Positions 17,017-24,181 of a DNA stretch of 37,240 nt are shown here, piece after piece. The notes beneath the pieces were generated by a model. It worked only from the letters and a program-made list of their open reading frames with translations, did no database searches and was not told where the DNA came from. Source of the stretch: JBBQER01 sp052148155 (GTDB lineage: Bacteria; Actinomycetota; Acidimicrobiia; IMCC26256; PALSA-610); assembly GCA_052148155.1 (NCBI GenBank), contig JBKQIY010000246.1, positions 1-37,240 of the forward strand, given 5' to 3'. Numbering within the stretch: position 1 is the first letter of the stretch; the number at the start of each line of letters is the position of its first letter. The position numbers and the translations under genes are program-made.

Positions 17017-17410
17017 CGCCGAACGCGAGCGCGACGCACAACGGCGAATACACGCGTCGGTCCAGGCGGCGAAAACGTGGCGACGTACTCCCGGGCGAGA
17101 GGACGTCGGTACGGCCGGCGAGGCCGGCGAAGCCTCGAACCGCGAGGACGCCGCCGACCACCCGACGGCCCAGTCGACGTACGCGACGCGGACCGACGGG
17201 AACGTCGCAGACGAGCGCACTCGCGGCGGCCAACGCGGCCGCCACCGCATAACACGCGTGAGCAGATGGCACTGCCCGCGATCCGATCACCGCATCGGCG
17301 AGATCCTCCCGGCTCGCGAACGGGAACGGCGATCCGAGGCCCCAGGCCACGTGGACGGCGGCGATCCCCGCCAGCGTCGCCGAAGTCAGACAAGCCGAGG
17401 CGCGAACCAC
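17003..17410 (-). CDS. DUF3995-like small membrane protein
   Basis: 135 aa from a GTG at 17410. It has four hydrophobic stretches consistent with a four-helix membrane protein: ATLAGIAAVHVAWGLG, ACYAVAAALAAASALV, RRVVGGVLAVRGFAGLAG and YSPLCVALAFGAIA. The conserved-looking pieces HVAWGLGSPFPF, RGFAGLAGRTD and RFRRLDRRVYSPLC agree with my memory of the DUF3995 family, which has no established function. It begins 15 nt after the dienelactone hydrolase stop, so the two likely share an operon. Its last 14 nt overlap the end of the alcohol dehydrogenase on the other strand. Confidence 0.75.
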   Translation of the reverse strand: MVRASACLTSATLAGIAAVHVAWGLGSPFPFASREDLADAVIGSRAVPSAHACYAVAAALAAASALVCDVPVGPRRVRRLGRRVVGGVLAVRGFAGLAGRTDVLSPGSTSPRFRRLDRRVYSPLCVALAFGAIAQ

Positions 17411-17425
17411 GAACCAGTGACGTCG

Positions 17426-18118
17426 TCAGTCGAGCTGTTCGTGCAGGAACGAAACGACGCCCGGCCAAATCTGCGCCGCGAGTGCGGCGTCGAGCGTGCC
17501 CAACGCGTTGTGCGGAGCCATGAACGCGTGTCCAGTACCTGGATGGACGGTGAGTGACACGTCTTTGCCCATGCCTTGTAGCTTGGTTTCCAACGCACGC
17601 GCCGCGTCCGGACCGAAGAAGTCGTCGTTCTCTGCCATGTGGCCGCGCACAGATGCCTGAAGTTGCGACCAGTCGGGCTCCATGTCCCCTTGCGGGAAAC
17701 CGTAAAACGGGACGATCGCCTTGATCTTGTCGGGCCGCCCGGCCGCCAACAGGAACGAAAGCATCCCACCCATGCAAAAGCCGACGACCCCCAATCCGTC
17801 GCCGGTGACCGCTTCGTGGGCGCCGAGATAGTCGACCGCGGCGCTCATGTCACGCGCGGCGCGATCGGGAGGCAGTTGCGACATCAGCTGCGCGGCTTTG
17901 TCCATCTCGTCGTGACCGGCGACCTCACCGCGATACAGGTCGGGAGCGAGCGCAACGAAGCCGGCCGTGCCAAGCCGATCGGCCATCTCCTTGATGCCTG
18001 AGTCGAGACCCCACCACTCCTGGACGACAACGACGCCCGGCCCAGAACCGTTCGGTGGTCGAACCAGATAGCCACCGGCGGTGTCCCCGTTGCTCGCGAA
18101 TTCGATCTGTTCTCCCAT
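17426..18118 (-). CDS. Dienelactone hydrolase family protein
   Basis: 230 aa, alpha/beta-hydrolase fold. The catalytic triad is C115 (GFCMGG), D165 (AENDDFFG) and H197 (HPGTGHAF). E34 (VQEWWG) is the residue that holds the Cys in its inactive conformation in the classical enzyme. All four positions are intact, so it should hydrolyse a lactone or ester; dienelactone in chloro-aromatic breakdown is only the family archetype. The frame opens at 18292, but the ATG at 18118 begins right at the domain (MGEQIEF). A TAGCTT hexamer lies 8 nt ahead on the minus strand, and there is no Shine-Dalgarno. It is divergent from the P450 gene across a 57-nt region with a palindrome, which hints at shared control. 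Confidence 0.9.
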   Translation of the reverse strand: MGEQIEFASNGDTAGGYLVRPPNGSGPGVVVVQEWWGLDSGIKEMADRLGTAGFVALAPDLYRGEVAGHDEMDKAAQLMSQLPPDRAARDMSAAVDYLGAHEAVTGDGLGVVGFCMGGMLSFLLAAGRPDKIKAIVPFYGFPQGDMEPDWSQLQASVRGHMAENDDFFGPDAARALETKLQGMGKDVSLTVHPGTGHAFMAPHNALGTLDAALAAQIWPGVVSFLHEQLD

Positions 18119-18126
18119 GGGCGGGG

Positions 18127-18132
18127 AAGCTA
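18127..18132 (-). promoter_or_regulatory. Putative -10 hexamer, leaderless hydrolase transcript
   Basis: On the minus strand TAGCTT (TAnnnT) ends 8 nt before the ATG at 18118, with no Shine-Dalgarno between them. Confidence 0.33.
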
Positions 18133-18136
18133 CTCG

Positions 18137-18154
18137 TCCGTTACCGTGAACGGA
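18137..18154. promoter_or_regulatory. Palindrome in the hydrolase/P450 divergent promoter
   Basis: TCCGTT-accgtg-AACGGA is a perfect inverted repeat with 6-nt arms and a 6-nt centre. It lies between the two divergent starts, just upstream of the hydrolase -10 candidate and 21 nt before the P450 ATG. The geometry suits a TetR- or MarR-type dimer. No such regulator is in the window. Confidence 0.4.
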
Positions 18155-18175
18155 AAAGCGGCCCGAGGAGTCGGC

Positions 18176-19366
18176 ATGGTGGATCTCGTGACCGCGTTCG
18201 GCGACGAACTCCATGATGTGCTGCGCGAAGCCGCGTCCGCCGGACCGCTGGCGCGTGATCCTGAAACCGGCGTCGTGATCGCCCTTCGACACGCCGATGT
18301 CGACACACTCGGCCGCGATCCTCGGATGGTCGGAGTCGGGTTGGGCAACTTCGATGTGATGGGCATTGCCGACGGCCCGTTACGCACCTGGTACAGCCAA
18401 CTCATGTTCACCAACGAAGGCGCGGCGCATCGTCGCTTGCGTTCGCTGGTGCAGAAGGCATTCACGCCGCGAGCGGTCGACGCGATTCGGGCGGCGACGA
18501 CCGAGATGGCCACGCAGAGTTTCGCGACGTTACGAGCCGAGGGTGGCGGCGACCTCATCGAAGCGGCGTCGATGGTGCCGCTGCGGGTCATCTGCCGGCT
18601 CATCGGCGTTCCTGACGGCGACGTCGAACAGTTCGCGGGCTGGGCCGACGCGCTGAGCATCATCTTCGGGTTCTTGTCCGCGGAGCAGGCGGAGGCAGCC
18701 ACCGGCGCGCTCGCGAAGCTGAACGCCTACGTCGACGACCTGCTCGAACAACGGCGATCAGCTCCGGGTGACGACCTGGTGAGCGCGCTCGTCGTAGCCG
18801 AGGTGGACGGGCAGCGACTCACCCACGACGAGGTACGCACGATGGTCGCCAACTTGATCGTCGCCGGCCACGACACGACCGGCAGCCAGATTGGTTGCAC
18901 GTTCTTGACGTTGCTTCGTCACCCCGACCAGGCGACGCTGCTGGCCGGCCGGCCTGAACTTGTTCCCAACGCGGTGGAAGAGACCATGCGGTTCGAGCCC
19001 AGCATCTCCGGCATTCCGCGCACGCCCACCGAGACGATCGTGGTCGGCGGCGAGGAGGTGCCCGCCGGGAGCGTGCTGATCCTGTCCACCGCGGCCGCGA
19101 ATCGTGAGCCCGGAGTATGGGCCGATCCCGACACCGTTGACCTCGGTCGCTTCGGTCAGCCCAACGTTCCGCGGCTCATGTCCTTCGGCATCGGGACGCA
19201 CTACTGCCTCGGCGCCGCGCTCGCGCGGATGACATTGGAGGAATCGGTCCGCGCCATGTTCGTCATCGCGCCGATCGCACGCGCCGCGGTCGACCTCACC
19301 CACGTCGAATGGCGTCACGTGCTCGGACGCAGCCCGAGCAGCCTTGCCGTGACGGTTGGTGCGTGA
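18176..19366 (+). CDS. Cytochrome P450
   Basis: 396 aa, soluble bacterial class I type needing ferredoxin and reductase; neither is encoded here. The I-helix is IVAGHDTTGSQIG with the oxygen-activating Asp-Thr pair. The K-helix ExxR is EETMR, and the heme loop is SFGIGTHYCLGAALARM with C344 as iron ligand. The B-C region (FTNEGAAHRRLRSLVQKAFTPRAV) matches the usual HxxxR C-helix motif. I prefer ATG 18176, with a GAGGAG Shine-Dalgarno 5 nt ahead, over the in-frame GTG at 18146. The stop overlaps the SDR start by one base (TGATG), so the two are coupled. A P450 hydroxylation followed by SDR oxidation of the alcohol is a plausible pair. The substrate is unknown. Confidence 0.94.
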   Translation: MVDLVTAFGDELHDVLREAASAGPLARDPETGVVIALRHADVDTLGRDPRMVGVGLGNFDVMGIADGPLRTWYSQLMFTNEGAAHRRLRSLVQKAFTPRAVDAIRAATTEMATQSFATLRAEGGGDLIEAASMVPLRVICRLIGVPDGDVEQFAGWADALSIIFGFLSAEQAEAATGALAKLNAYVDDLLEQRRSAPGDDLVSALVVAEVDGQRLTHDEVRTMVANLIVAGHDTTGSQIGCTFLTLLRHPDQATLLAGRPELVPNAVEETMRFEPSISGIPRTPTETIVVGGEEVPAGSVLILSTAAANREPGVWADPDTVDLGRFGQPNVPRLMSFGIGTHYCLGAALARMTLEESVRAMFVIAPIARAAVDLTHVEWRHVLGRSPSSLAVTVGA

Positions 19367-20139
19367 TGACGGACCGTCTGATCGGACGCCGCGTTGTCGT
19401 GATCGGTGCCGGCACGCGTCGCTCCGACGACCTCGACGCCCCGATCGGAAATGGTCGCGCTATCTCGGTGCTCGCAGCGCAAGAAGGCGCCGCGGTCGCA
19501 TGTGTCGATCGGGACCCGACCGCAGCCGCGGAGACGGCCCGGATGGTCGAGGACGCGAACGGATCGGCCGCGGTCGTCGTCGGAGACGTATCCGACGAAA
19601 AGACCTGCGCGCGTGTCGTCAGTGAGTCGGTCGATGCGCTCGGAGGGATCGACGGGCTCGTATGCAACGTCGGGATCGGCGAGGGACGCGGTCTCGAGGG
19701 AACGTCAGTGGTCCAGTGGGACGCCGTGTTCGCGGTCAACGTACGCGCACATTTCCTCGTGTGCCGCGCTGCGCTCCCACGCATGACCGACGGCGGAGCG
19801 ATCGTGTTCGTCTCGTCGATCGCGGGTCTGCGTCCCGGAACCCAGATCCCCGCGTACGACACGTCGAAGGCCGCGCTGGCAGGTTTGTGCCGTCATGTCG
19901 CGCTCGAAGGATCGCGTGTCGGTGTGCGCGCGAACGTGATCGCTCCCGGATTGATCGACACTCCGCTCGGACGCCGGGCCACGCAGGGACGCCCGAGCCG
20001 TGGGCGAACACCGGTGCCGCTCGGCCGTCAAGGCACGGCGTGGGAAGTCGCGGCGCCGGTCGTGTTCTTGTTGAGCGACGACGCGAGCTATATCACCGGT
20101 CAAGTCCTCGCCGTCGACGGCGGTATGTCGACGTTGTGA
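19366..20139 (+). CDS. Short-chain dehydrogenase/reductase (SDR)
   Basis: 257 aa, NAD(P)-dependent oxidoreductase. The catalytic residues S151, Y164 and K168 are present (FVSSIAG, PAYDTSKAAL). VCNVGIGEG replaces the NNAG motif, and GQVLAVDGGMSTL is the typical C-terminus. The nucleotide loop is unusual: after VVVIGAGTR an insertion of about 10 residues (RSDDLDAP) precedes IGNGRA, instead of a plain TGxxxGIG. A similar GNG-type loop occurs in an SDR subgroup common in Actinobacteria and sphingomonads. D48 or so in CVDRD suggests NAD preference. The ATG shares a base with the P450 stop, so the pair is one transcript, ending in a hairpin right after the SDR stop. Confidence 0.9.
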   Translation: MTDRLIGRRVVVIGAGTRRSDDLDAPIGNGRAISVLAAQEGAAVACVDRDPTAAAETARMVEDANGSAAVVVGDVSDEKTCARVVSESVDALGGIDGLVCNVGIGEGRGLEGTSVVQWDAVFAVNVRAHFLVCRAALPRMTDGGAIVFVSSIAGLRPGTQIPAYDTSKAALAGLCRHVALEGSRVGVRANVIAPGLIDTPLGRRATQGRPSRGRTPVPLGRQGTAWEVAAPVVFLLSDDASYITGQVLAVDGGMSTL

Positions 20140-20161
20140 CCTGCGGTGCCTCGAGCGCAGG
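20140..20161 (+). terminator. Hairpin directly after the P450-SDR operon
   Basis: CCTGCG (20140-20145) pairs with CGCAGG (20156-20161) around a 10-nt loop. It starts immediately after the SDR stop and is followed by a short TTT. It probably ends the operon transcript, although the T-run is weak. Confidence 0.4.
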
Positions 20162-20367
20162 AGTTTGGGGACGTGGCCGTGAACCGCGACGCAACGTCAC
20201 GGTTCGGACCGCTGAAGATCGGAGGGATCGCCCCTTCCGACGCTCCGCATCGACAGTCATCACAGGTAATCCGGACAAACGGGGCCTATTGCGACTTTGT
20301 GACGTGCGGCGTACCGTGTCTGGCGGGCGTCGGAGTTGTTTCGCGTCTGCGCGGGGGTGAGGCGGCG

Positions 20368-21021
20368 GTGCGCAAGGTTCAGGTATCGGTAGTTGTGGCA
20401 GCGGCACTATGCGCGCTGGTCGCGACGTCTGCGCCGGGCTGGGCCACACCGGGCCCTCCGTCGGCCCCGAGGTCGGTCAGCCTCGTTCCTGGCAAAGGCG
20501 CCGTGACGCTGCGGTGGGTGGCACCGTTCAGCGACGGCGGCCACAAGGTCATCGCCTACGACGTGCTCTCGTATCACGACGACGTGAGGCTGGCCATCAA
20601 CGTGTTCCACTCGGCGAAGGTGACCGAACACATCACCGGCTTGAAGAACGGCAGCGTGTACACCTTTACTGTCGCCGCCGAGAACGCGGCGGGCTGGGGT
20701 CGAACCTCGGCCCGCTCGCCGGCGGTGACGGTCGGAACGCCGGTCGCTCCCGGCAAGCCGTCGGCAGAATCGGGCAAGGACCAGGCGTCCGTGTCGTGGT
20801 CCGCGCCGTCCAACAACGGCTTTGCGGTCGACAGGTATCGCGTCGTGCCGTTCGTCGCCGGGAATCCCGGCGCGGCGCGCGTCTTCAACTCGCCGCATAC
20901 CCATGCAGTGGTTTCCGGGCTGCAAGGCGGCCGCCCCTATACGTTCAAGGTCGCAGCCCACAATCACAACGGTTGGAGTTCCGACTCGGTGAGCTCCAAG
21001 GTCGTCGTCATCGGCAGCTAG
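20368..21021 (+). CDS. Small secreted protein with two fibronectin type III domains
   Basis: 217 aa from GTG 20368, with a GGGGGTGAGG Shine-Dalgarno. The frame is open from 20146, but the part before 20368 is not protein-like. A Sec signal peptide spans residues 1-27 (hydrophobic VVVAAALCALVATSA, cleavage after GWA). FN3 domain 1 is about 30-122 (PPSAPRSVSLVPGKGAVTL to SVYTFTVAAENAAGWG). Domain 2 is about 123-217 (APGKPSAESGKDQASVSW to PYTFKVAAHNHNGWSS). There are no Cys pairs in these domains, unlike the seven-repeat protein at 692-3253, but the region after the signal peptide is similar (WATPGPPSAP against WASPPSAP). There is no anchor or catalytic motif. It stands alone after the operon terminator. 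An extracellular binding role is inferred. Confidence 0.82.
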   Translation: MRKVQVSVVVAAALCALVATSAPGWATPGPPSAPRSVSLVPGKGAVTLRWVAPFSDGGHKVIAYDVLSYHDDVRLAINVFHSAKVTEHITGLKNGSVYTFTVAAENAAGWGRTSARSPAVTVGTPVAPGKPSAESGKDQASVSWSAPSNNGFAVDRYRVVPFVAGNPGAARVFNSPHTHAVVSGLQGGRPYTFKVAAHNHNGWSSDSVSSKVVVIGS

Positions 21022-21022
21022 G

Positions 21023-21028
21023 TACGCT
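21023..21028 (+). promoter_or_regulatory. Putative -10 hexamer for the GNAT-deaminase operon
   Basis: TACGCT (TAnnnT) starts 2 nt after the FN3 stop codon. Transcription would begin near 21035, close to where GNAT-like coding sequence starts, although no canonical start codon is found there. Confidence 0.33.
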
Positions 21029-21085
21029 GTCGTTGCGACTCAGTCCCTCGACGTTCGAATTGCTTGCACCGACGGTGTCGGCGCC

Positions 21086-21580
21086 GTGGTCGAACTGCTC
21101 GCGCAAGCCGCGCAGTGGACCGCGGCGCGTGGCTTCCCGAACTGGCCCGCTCGGTTTGCGCCGGACCGGATCGTCTTGTCGGCCGCGAACCGGGAGCTGT
21201 TCGTCGCGGAGTTCGACGGAGTCGTCGTCGCGACGTTGACGTTGCAGTGGCACGACCCACGGTTTTGGGGTGACGTCGGTGCCGGTACGGAGAGCGCCGG
21301 ATACGTGCACCGGTTGCCGGTGCGTCGCTCGTGCGCCGGACGTGGCCTCGGCTACCAGCTGCTCAACTGGGCCGACGAGCAGGTGCGGGCCAAAGGAGGG
21401 ACATGGTTGCGCCTCGAAGTGGCTACCGACAACGGGCCGTTGCGCCGCTATTACGAGGCGGCGGGCTTCGTGCATTGTCGCGACGTCGAAGGTGAGGACC
21501 CCTCGCCCGACGGCACCCCGAAACGGTGGCGAACCAGCTTGTACGAGCGGCCCTGCAATCGAACCGAGGATGCCCGTTGA
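21086..21580 (+). CDS. GNAT-family N-acetyltransferase, start uncertain
   Basis: 164 aa from GTG 21086. The core is clear: AQAAQWTAARGFPNWPARF, LFVAEFDGVVVATLTLQW, YVHRLPVRRSCAGRGLGYQLLNWADEQV with acetyl-CoA loop AGRGLG, WLRLEVATDNGPLRRYYEAAGFVH. Coding likeness continues in frame upstream of the GTG (DVRIACTDGVGAVVELL, from about 21050), where the first GNAT strand should lie, but only GTT, GTC and ATT codons occur there. Either a rare start (ATT 21059 or GTT 21032) or a base change removed the normal one. The TACGCT box at 21023 agrees with the longer form. The stop overlaps the deaminase TTG start (TTGA), so the two are coupled. The acceptor substrate is unknown. Confidence 0.75.
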   Translation: MVELLAQAAQWTAARGFPNWPARFAPDRIVLSAANRELFVAEFDGVVVATLTLQWHDPRFWGDVGAGTESAGYVHRLPVRRSCAGRGLGYQLLNWADEQVRAKGGTWLRLEVATDNGPLRRYYEAAGFVHCRDVEGEDPSPDGTPKRWRTSLYERPCNRTEDAR

Positions 21581-22227
21581 GCGCGACCGACGCGTGGAAC
21601 GAACTGAGCGAACCGTGGCAGGTGTGCCTCGACGAAGCCTGGCAGTCATGGTGTCACGGTTCGGCAGGTGTCGGAGCGGTCATCGTCAACGATGATGACG
21701 TCATCGTGTCTCGCGGGCGCAACCGCCGCCACGATCCGCGTCCGCGTCCTGACACGCTGTCAGGAACGCGTCTTGCTCACGCCGAGATGTGCGCGCTCGC
21801 GGAGCTGCCAGCAGGTACATGCGAGCACTACACGCTGTACACGACGTTCGAGCCGTGCCTCATGTGCACCGGTGCGATCATGCTGGCACGCATTCCCCGC
21901 GTCTGTTACGCCGCCGCCGATCCAGTGTTCGACGGGCTGAACAACTGGCTGGCCTCGTTACCGTTCGCGGCCGAACGCCAGCCGGAGAGCCACTGCCTCG
22001 GCGGCACGATCGGAACCTTCGCCCATGTGTTGCACGTGTCATGGCTGGTGTTCTGGTTTCCTGACAGTGTCGGCATCATCGCTGCGCACCGTTTCCTCGC
22101 GCCACGTCATCTCGCACTCGCGACCGACCTGGTCGAACGTTCGCCGCTCCCCGCGATCGCCGCGGCGGGTGGCCACGTCACCGACGCAATCGACGCACTG
22201 TGGGACCAACTCGAAGCGTTGGCGTAG
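21577..22227 (+). CDS. Nucleoside/cytidine deaminase-like zinc hydrolase
   Basis: 216 aa from TTG 21577, with a CGAGGA Shine-Dalgarno 6 nt ahead; the TTG overlaps the GNAT stop. The zinc site is complete: H68 and the proton-shuttle E70 in LAHAEMCAL, C94 and C97 in EPCLMCTGAI. This is the layout of the guanine deaminase/TadA/CDA superfamily, which converts an amino group on a nucleobase or related ring to a carbonyl. After the roughly 130-residue deaminase core there is a C-terminal extension of about 80 residues (HVSWLVFWFPDSVGIIAAHRFL to IDALWDQLEALA) not found in TadA. The substrate is open; tRNA editing is unlikely given the extension and the GNAT partner. Confidence 0.85.
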   Translation: MSATDAWNELSEPWQVCLDEAWQSWCHGSAGVGAVIVNDDDVIVSRGRNRRHDPRPRPDTLSGTRLAHAEMCALAELPAGTCEHYTLYTTFEPCLMCTGAIMLARIPRVCYAAADPVFDGLNNWLASLPFAAERQPESHCLGGTIGTFAHVLHVSWLVFWFPDSVGIIAAHRFLAPRHLALATDLVERSPLPAIAAAGGHVTDAIDALWDQLEALA

Positions 22228-22663
22228 CCGGATTCGAGCCGAACCGGTCCCGGCGCTGCGGCGCGCGACGCCTCAGTCGTCCGGCGCCGGCCGCTCCCAG
22301 GTCAGCAGCCGCGACCGTTGCTGTCGGCCCGCCCGGACCTGACCTCGCCGGATGCGCCGAAGCCGTTCCAGGGCGCGCACGCGACGACACCGATGACCGC
22401 AACCGCCGCGGTGGACCGCACCCAACGTCGGAACGGCGCCGGAGCTGTCCGGAACCCGGCGAGCGGCCCCGCGCCGACACCGACGTCCGTGACGGACCTT
22501 GGGGTCGAGCGGACGGGGATCGACCCGGCGAAGACCACGACCCGTTGCCCGCCACGGCGTCGAACCCGCCCGGAACCGGGCGTGCCCGGAATGCTCGGCC
22601 GATATTTGGCGGCGGGCGCAACGCCGAACGCATACCGTCCGCAGTGCTGGAAAGGACGGCTCG
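22228..22663. other. Intergenic region without a convincing gene
   Basis: 436 nt. A small imperfect hairpin right after the deaminase stop (CCGGATTC with GAACCGG) may be its terminator. A 37-codon minus-strand frame has a lipobox-like AVAVIGVVAC, but it lacks a ribosome-binding site and family support. The last 20 nt include AAAGGA, a possible ribosome-binding site for the next gene. Confidence 0.4.
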
Positions 22664-23131
22664 ATGCTGCACGCCTTCGTGTTCGAGAACGTGGCGGTCC
22701 TCGTAGCACCGTGGAACGAGCCGACCGAGCCGCCCGAGCGGGGAACCCGGATCGAGGTTCGGCTGACTGACCGCCAACCGCGGCGAGGTTCGTTCTCCGC
22801 GGCGCAACGAGTCGTGATCGACCAGCCCGTGTTCCGCGCCGACCTGTTCGATCGGATGGACTCGCCGCCGGGCAATCTGCTCAGCGCGCATTTCCATCCG
22901 AACTTCGACGGCGTGGAACCCTGCGATCGGGTGTGGCGCGACCAGATCAGGCAAGACCCCACCGGCTGGCTCGCCGGTGAGCTCAGCGATCTCGGGCACC
23001 TGCTTCAACGAGCGCGAGTGGATCTTCCAGATCAGGAATCGATGTCGCGCGACGCGGACGCGTTACGGGCGGCGATACCGGCGATCCTCGCGGCGGTCAC
23101 CGTGACGTGGGACACGGTACGCGCGTCCTGA
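22664..23131 (+). CDS. Hypothetical protein, 155 aa
   Basis: I do not recognise the family. The ATG at 22664 has AAAGGA about 8 nt ahead. The frame is open further upstream to 22499, but that part is Arg-rich and not protein-like, so the start is placed at MLHAFVFENVAVLVAPW. The protein is soluble. It has a beta-rich first half (GTRIEVRLTDRQPRRGSFSAAQRVVIDQPVFRADLFDR), a motif AHFHPNFDGVEPCDRVW near the middle, and a helical end (LRAAIPAILAAVTVTWDTVR). The His/Asp/Cys cluster in the middle could be a metal or active site, but this is a guess. Codon use matches the neighbours, so it is probably a real gene. It converges on the SnoaL-like gene with a 16-nt gap. Confidence 0.65.
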   Translation: MLHAFVFENVAVLVAPWNEPTEPPERGTRIEVRLTDRQPRRGSFSAAQRVVIDQPVFRADLFDRMDSPPGNLLSAHFHPNFDGVEPCDRVWRDQIRQDPTGWLAGELSDLGHLLQRARVDLPDQESMSRDADALRAAIPAILAAVTVTWDTVRAS

Positions 23132-23147
23132 CCCTGCCCGCGCCGCA

Positions 23148-23570
23148 CTACTCGGTGTACTTGCCGAGCTGGCGAAACCAGCCGAGGGTGTCTTCCACCC
23201 CCCACGATTCGGCGAGGCGGCCGTCGACGACTCGGTAGATCGTCGTGCCCGGCTTCTCGTAGCGCTGGCCCGCAGGTTCGATGCCGAGGAAGGCACGACC
23301 GGTGAGCGTCCCCCGTTCGACATAACGGTTCACGACCTTGTCGTCTTCGGCGACGAGATCTTCGATGGTGATCGCGACGTTGGGAAACGACCTGCGCAAC
23401 ATCTTGCAGACCATCACGTAGTGGTCGCGGCCCACATTGGCCTTACCCTCAGCGCCGTAGCGCGCGGCGTAGTCGTCGGCGAGCGTCGTCTCACACACGT
23501 TCCAATCGCCGTGATTGAAGCCCTCTTCGATATGACGCCGGACCAGCGCCTTCATGTCTGCCGGACTCAA
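23148..23570 (-). CDS. SnoaL-like / ester cyclase family protein
   Basis: About 140 aa in the NTF2-like cone fold. The family pattern is visible: RRHIEEGFNHGDWNVCETTL, then DHYVMVCKMLRRSFPNVAITIEDLVAEDDKVVNRY, GTLTGRAFLGI, and VDGRLAESWGVEDTLGWFRQLG. SnoaL relatives catalyse cyclisation of polyketide esters, but most such stand-alone genes in bacteria have unknown substrates. Three starts are possible. TTG 23570 has GAGG 8 nt ahead and leaves a 10-nt gap to the upstream gene. ATG 23606 would overlap that gene by about 26 nt without a Shine-Dalgarno. ATG 23555 trims the N-terminus. I chose TTG 23570. It is likely co-transcribed with the tiny acidic protein upstream. Confidence 0.82.
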   Translation of the reverse strand: MSPADMKALVRRHIEEGFNHGDWNVCETTLADDYAARYGAEGKANVGRDHYVMVCKMLRRSFPNVAITIEDLVAEDDKVVNRYVERGTLTGRAFLGIEPAGQRYEKPGTTIYRVVDGRLAESWGVEDTLGWFRQLGKYTE

Positions 23571-23580
23571 CGCGGTCGCC

Positions 23581-23739
23581 TCACTCGTCGTCGTCCTCGT
23601 CTTCATCGTCGTCCTCGCCGTCTTCGACCAGCAAGCTGTACGCCTTGGCGAGTGTCAGCACCTCGTTCGTGTCGGCGCTGATCGCGTGATACGCGATACG
23701 TTCGAACAGAGCATCCCGTACCTCTTCGGCTGTGGCCAT
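23581..23739 (-). CDS. Small acidic-tail protein, 52 aa
   Basis: The family is unknown. The first 38 residues form amphipathic helices (TAEEVRDALFERIAYHAI, TNEVLTLAKAYSLLVED). The last 12-13 residues are almost only Asp and Glu. GAGGAGG lies upstream of two adjacent ATGs (23742 and 23739). The second has the better spacing of 6 nt, so I start there. The strong ribosome-binding site and conserved-looking helices argue that it is translated, despite its size. It is probably co-transcribed with the SnoaL-like gene 10 nt downstream, and it is divergent from the VOC gene. A role as an adaptor, regulator or DNA mimic would fit the charge, but nothing here shows it. Confidence 0.6.
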   Translation of the reverse strand: MATAEEVRDALFERIAYHAISADTNEVLTLAKAYSLLVEDGEDDDEDEDDDE

Positions 23740-23783
23740 CATGATCCTCCTCGACGTTGTCGACGACGATAGATCCCGGTCGC

Positions 23784-23789
23784 TACCCT
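23784..23789 (+). promoter_or_regulatory. Putative -10 hexamer, leaderless VOC transcript
   Basis: TACCCT (TAnnnT) ends 8 nt before the ATG at 23798. No Shine-Dalgarno precedes that ATG. Confidence 0.3.
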
Positions 23790-23797
23790 CGCGCGGC

Positions 23798-24181
23798 ATG
23801 CCGATCCAGCTCGACCACATGATCCTGCCGGTCGCTGACCTCGACGCGAGCATCGAGTTCTATACGAACATTCTCGGATGCACCTACGAAGGTGAGCGTG
23901 AGCCGTTCTCGGTTATCCGCGTCACGCCCGACTTCACCCTTCAGCTCGCACCATGGGGGACCGAAGGCGGTGTACACCTCGCCTTCGCGTTGCTGCGCGC
24001 CGAGTTCGAAGCCGCGTTCGATCGCATCAAGGCCGCGGGCATACCGTACGGCGACTCGTTCCACGCGGTCGGCAACATGCAAGGACCGGGCGACGAACTG
24101 GGCTCACACGGCTCCGGTAAGGCGACCTACGTCTTCGACCCGAACCGCCACCTCGTCGAGATCCGACACTACGAAGCCTGA
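23798..24181 (+). CDS. VOC superfamily (glyoxalase/bleomycin resistance-like) protein
   Basis: 127 aa, a single VOC module of two beta-alpha-beta-beta-beta units. Unit one runs QLDHMILPVADLDASIEFY to FTLQLAPWG, and unit two runs VHLAFALLRAEFEAAFDRIKAAG to TYVFDPNRHLVEIRHYEA. H7, H62 or so (VHLAF) and the Glu of VEIRHY are at the usual metal-ligand positions, so a divalent metal site is likely. The reaction class ranges from glyoxalase to dioxygenase to drug binding; the sequence does not decide. The frame is open upstream to 23732, but ATG 23798 starts at the domain and is preceded by a TACCCT hexamer. Confidence 0.87.
   Translation: MPIQLDHMILPVADLDASIEFYTNILGCTYEGEREPFSVIRVTPDFTLQLAPWGTEGGVHLAFALLRAEFEAAFDRIKAAGIPYGDSFHAVGNMQGPGDELGSHGSGKATYVFDPNRHLVEIRHYEA

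Noticed and set aside
22225..22250. tRNA T-arm-like TTCGA sequence after the deaminase
   Set aside because: The flanking bases do not pair as a 5-bp T-stem, and no acceptor or anticodon arm could be folded around it.
22297..22441. Short minus-strand frame with a lipobox-like AVAVIGVVAC
   Set aside because: Only 37 codons follow a possible GTG, there is no ribosome-binding site, and GC-rich DNA often yields Ala/Val-rich stretches by chance.
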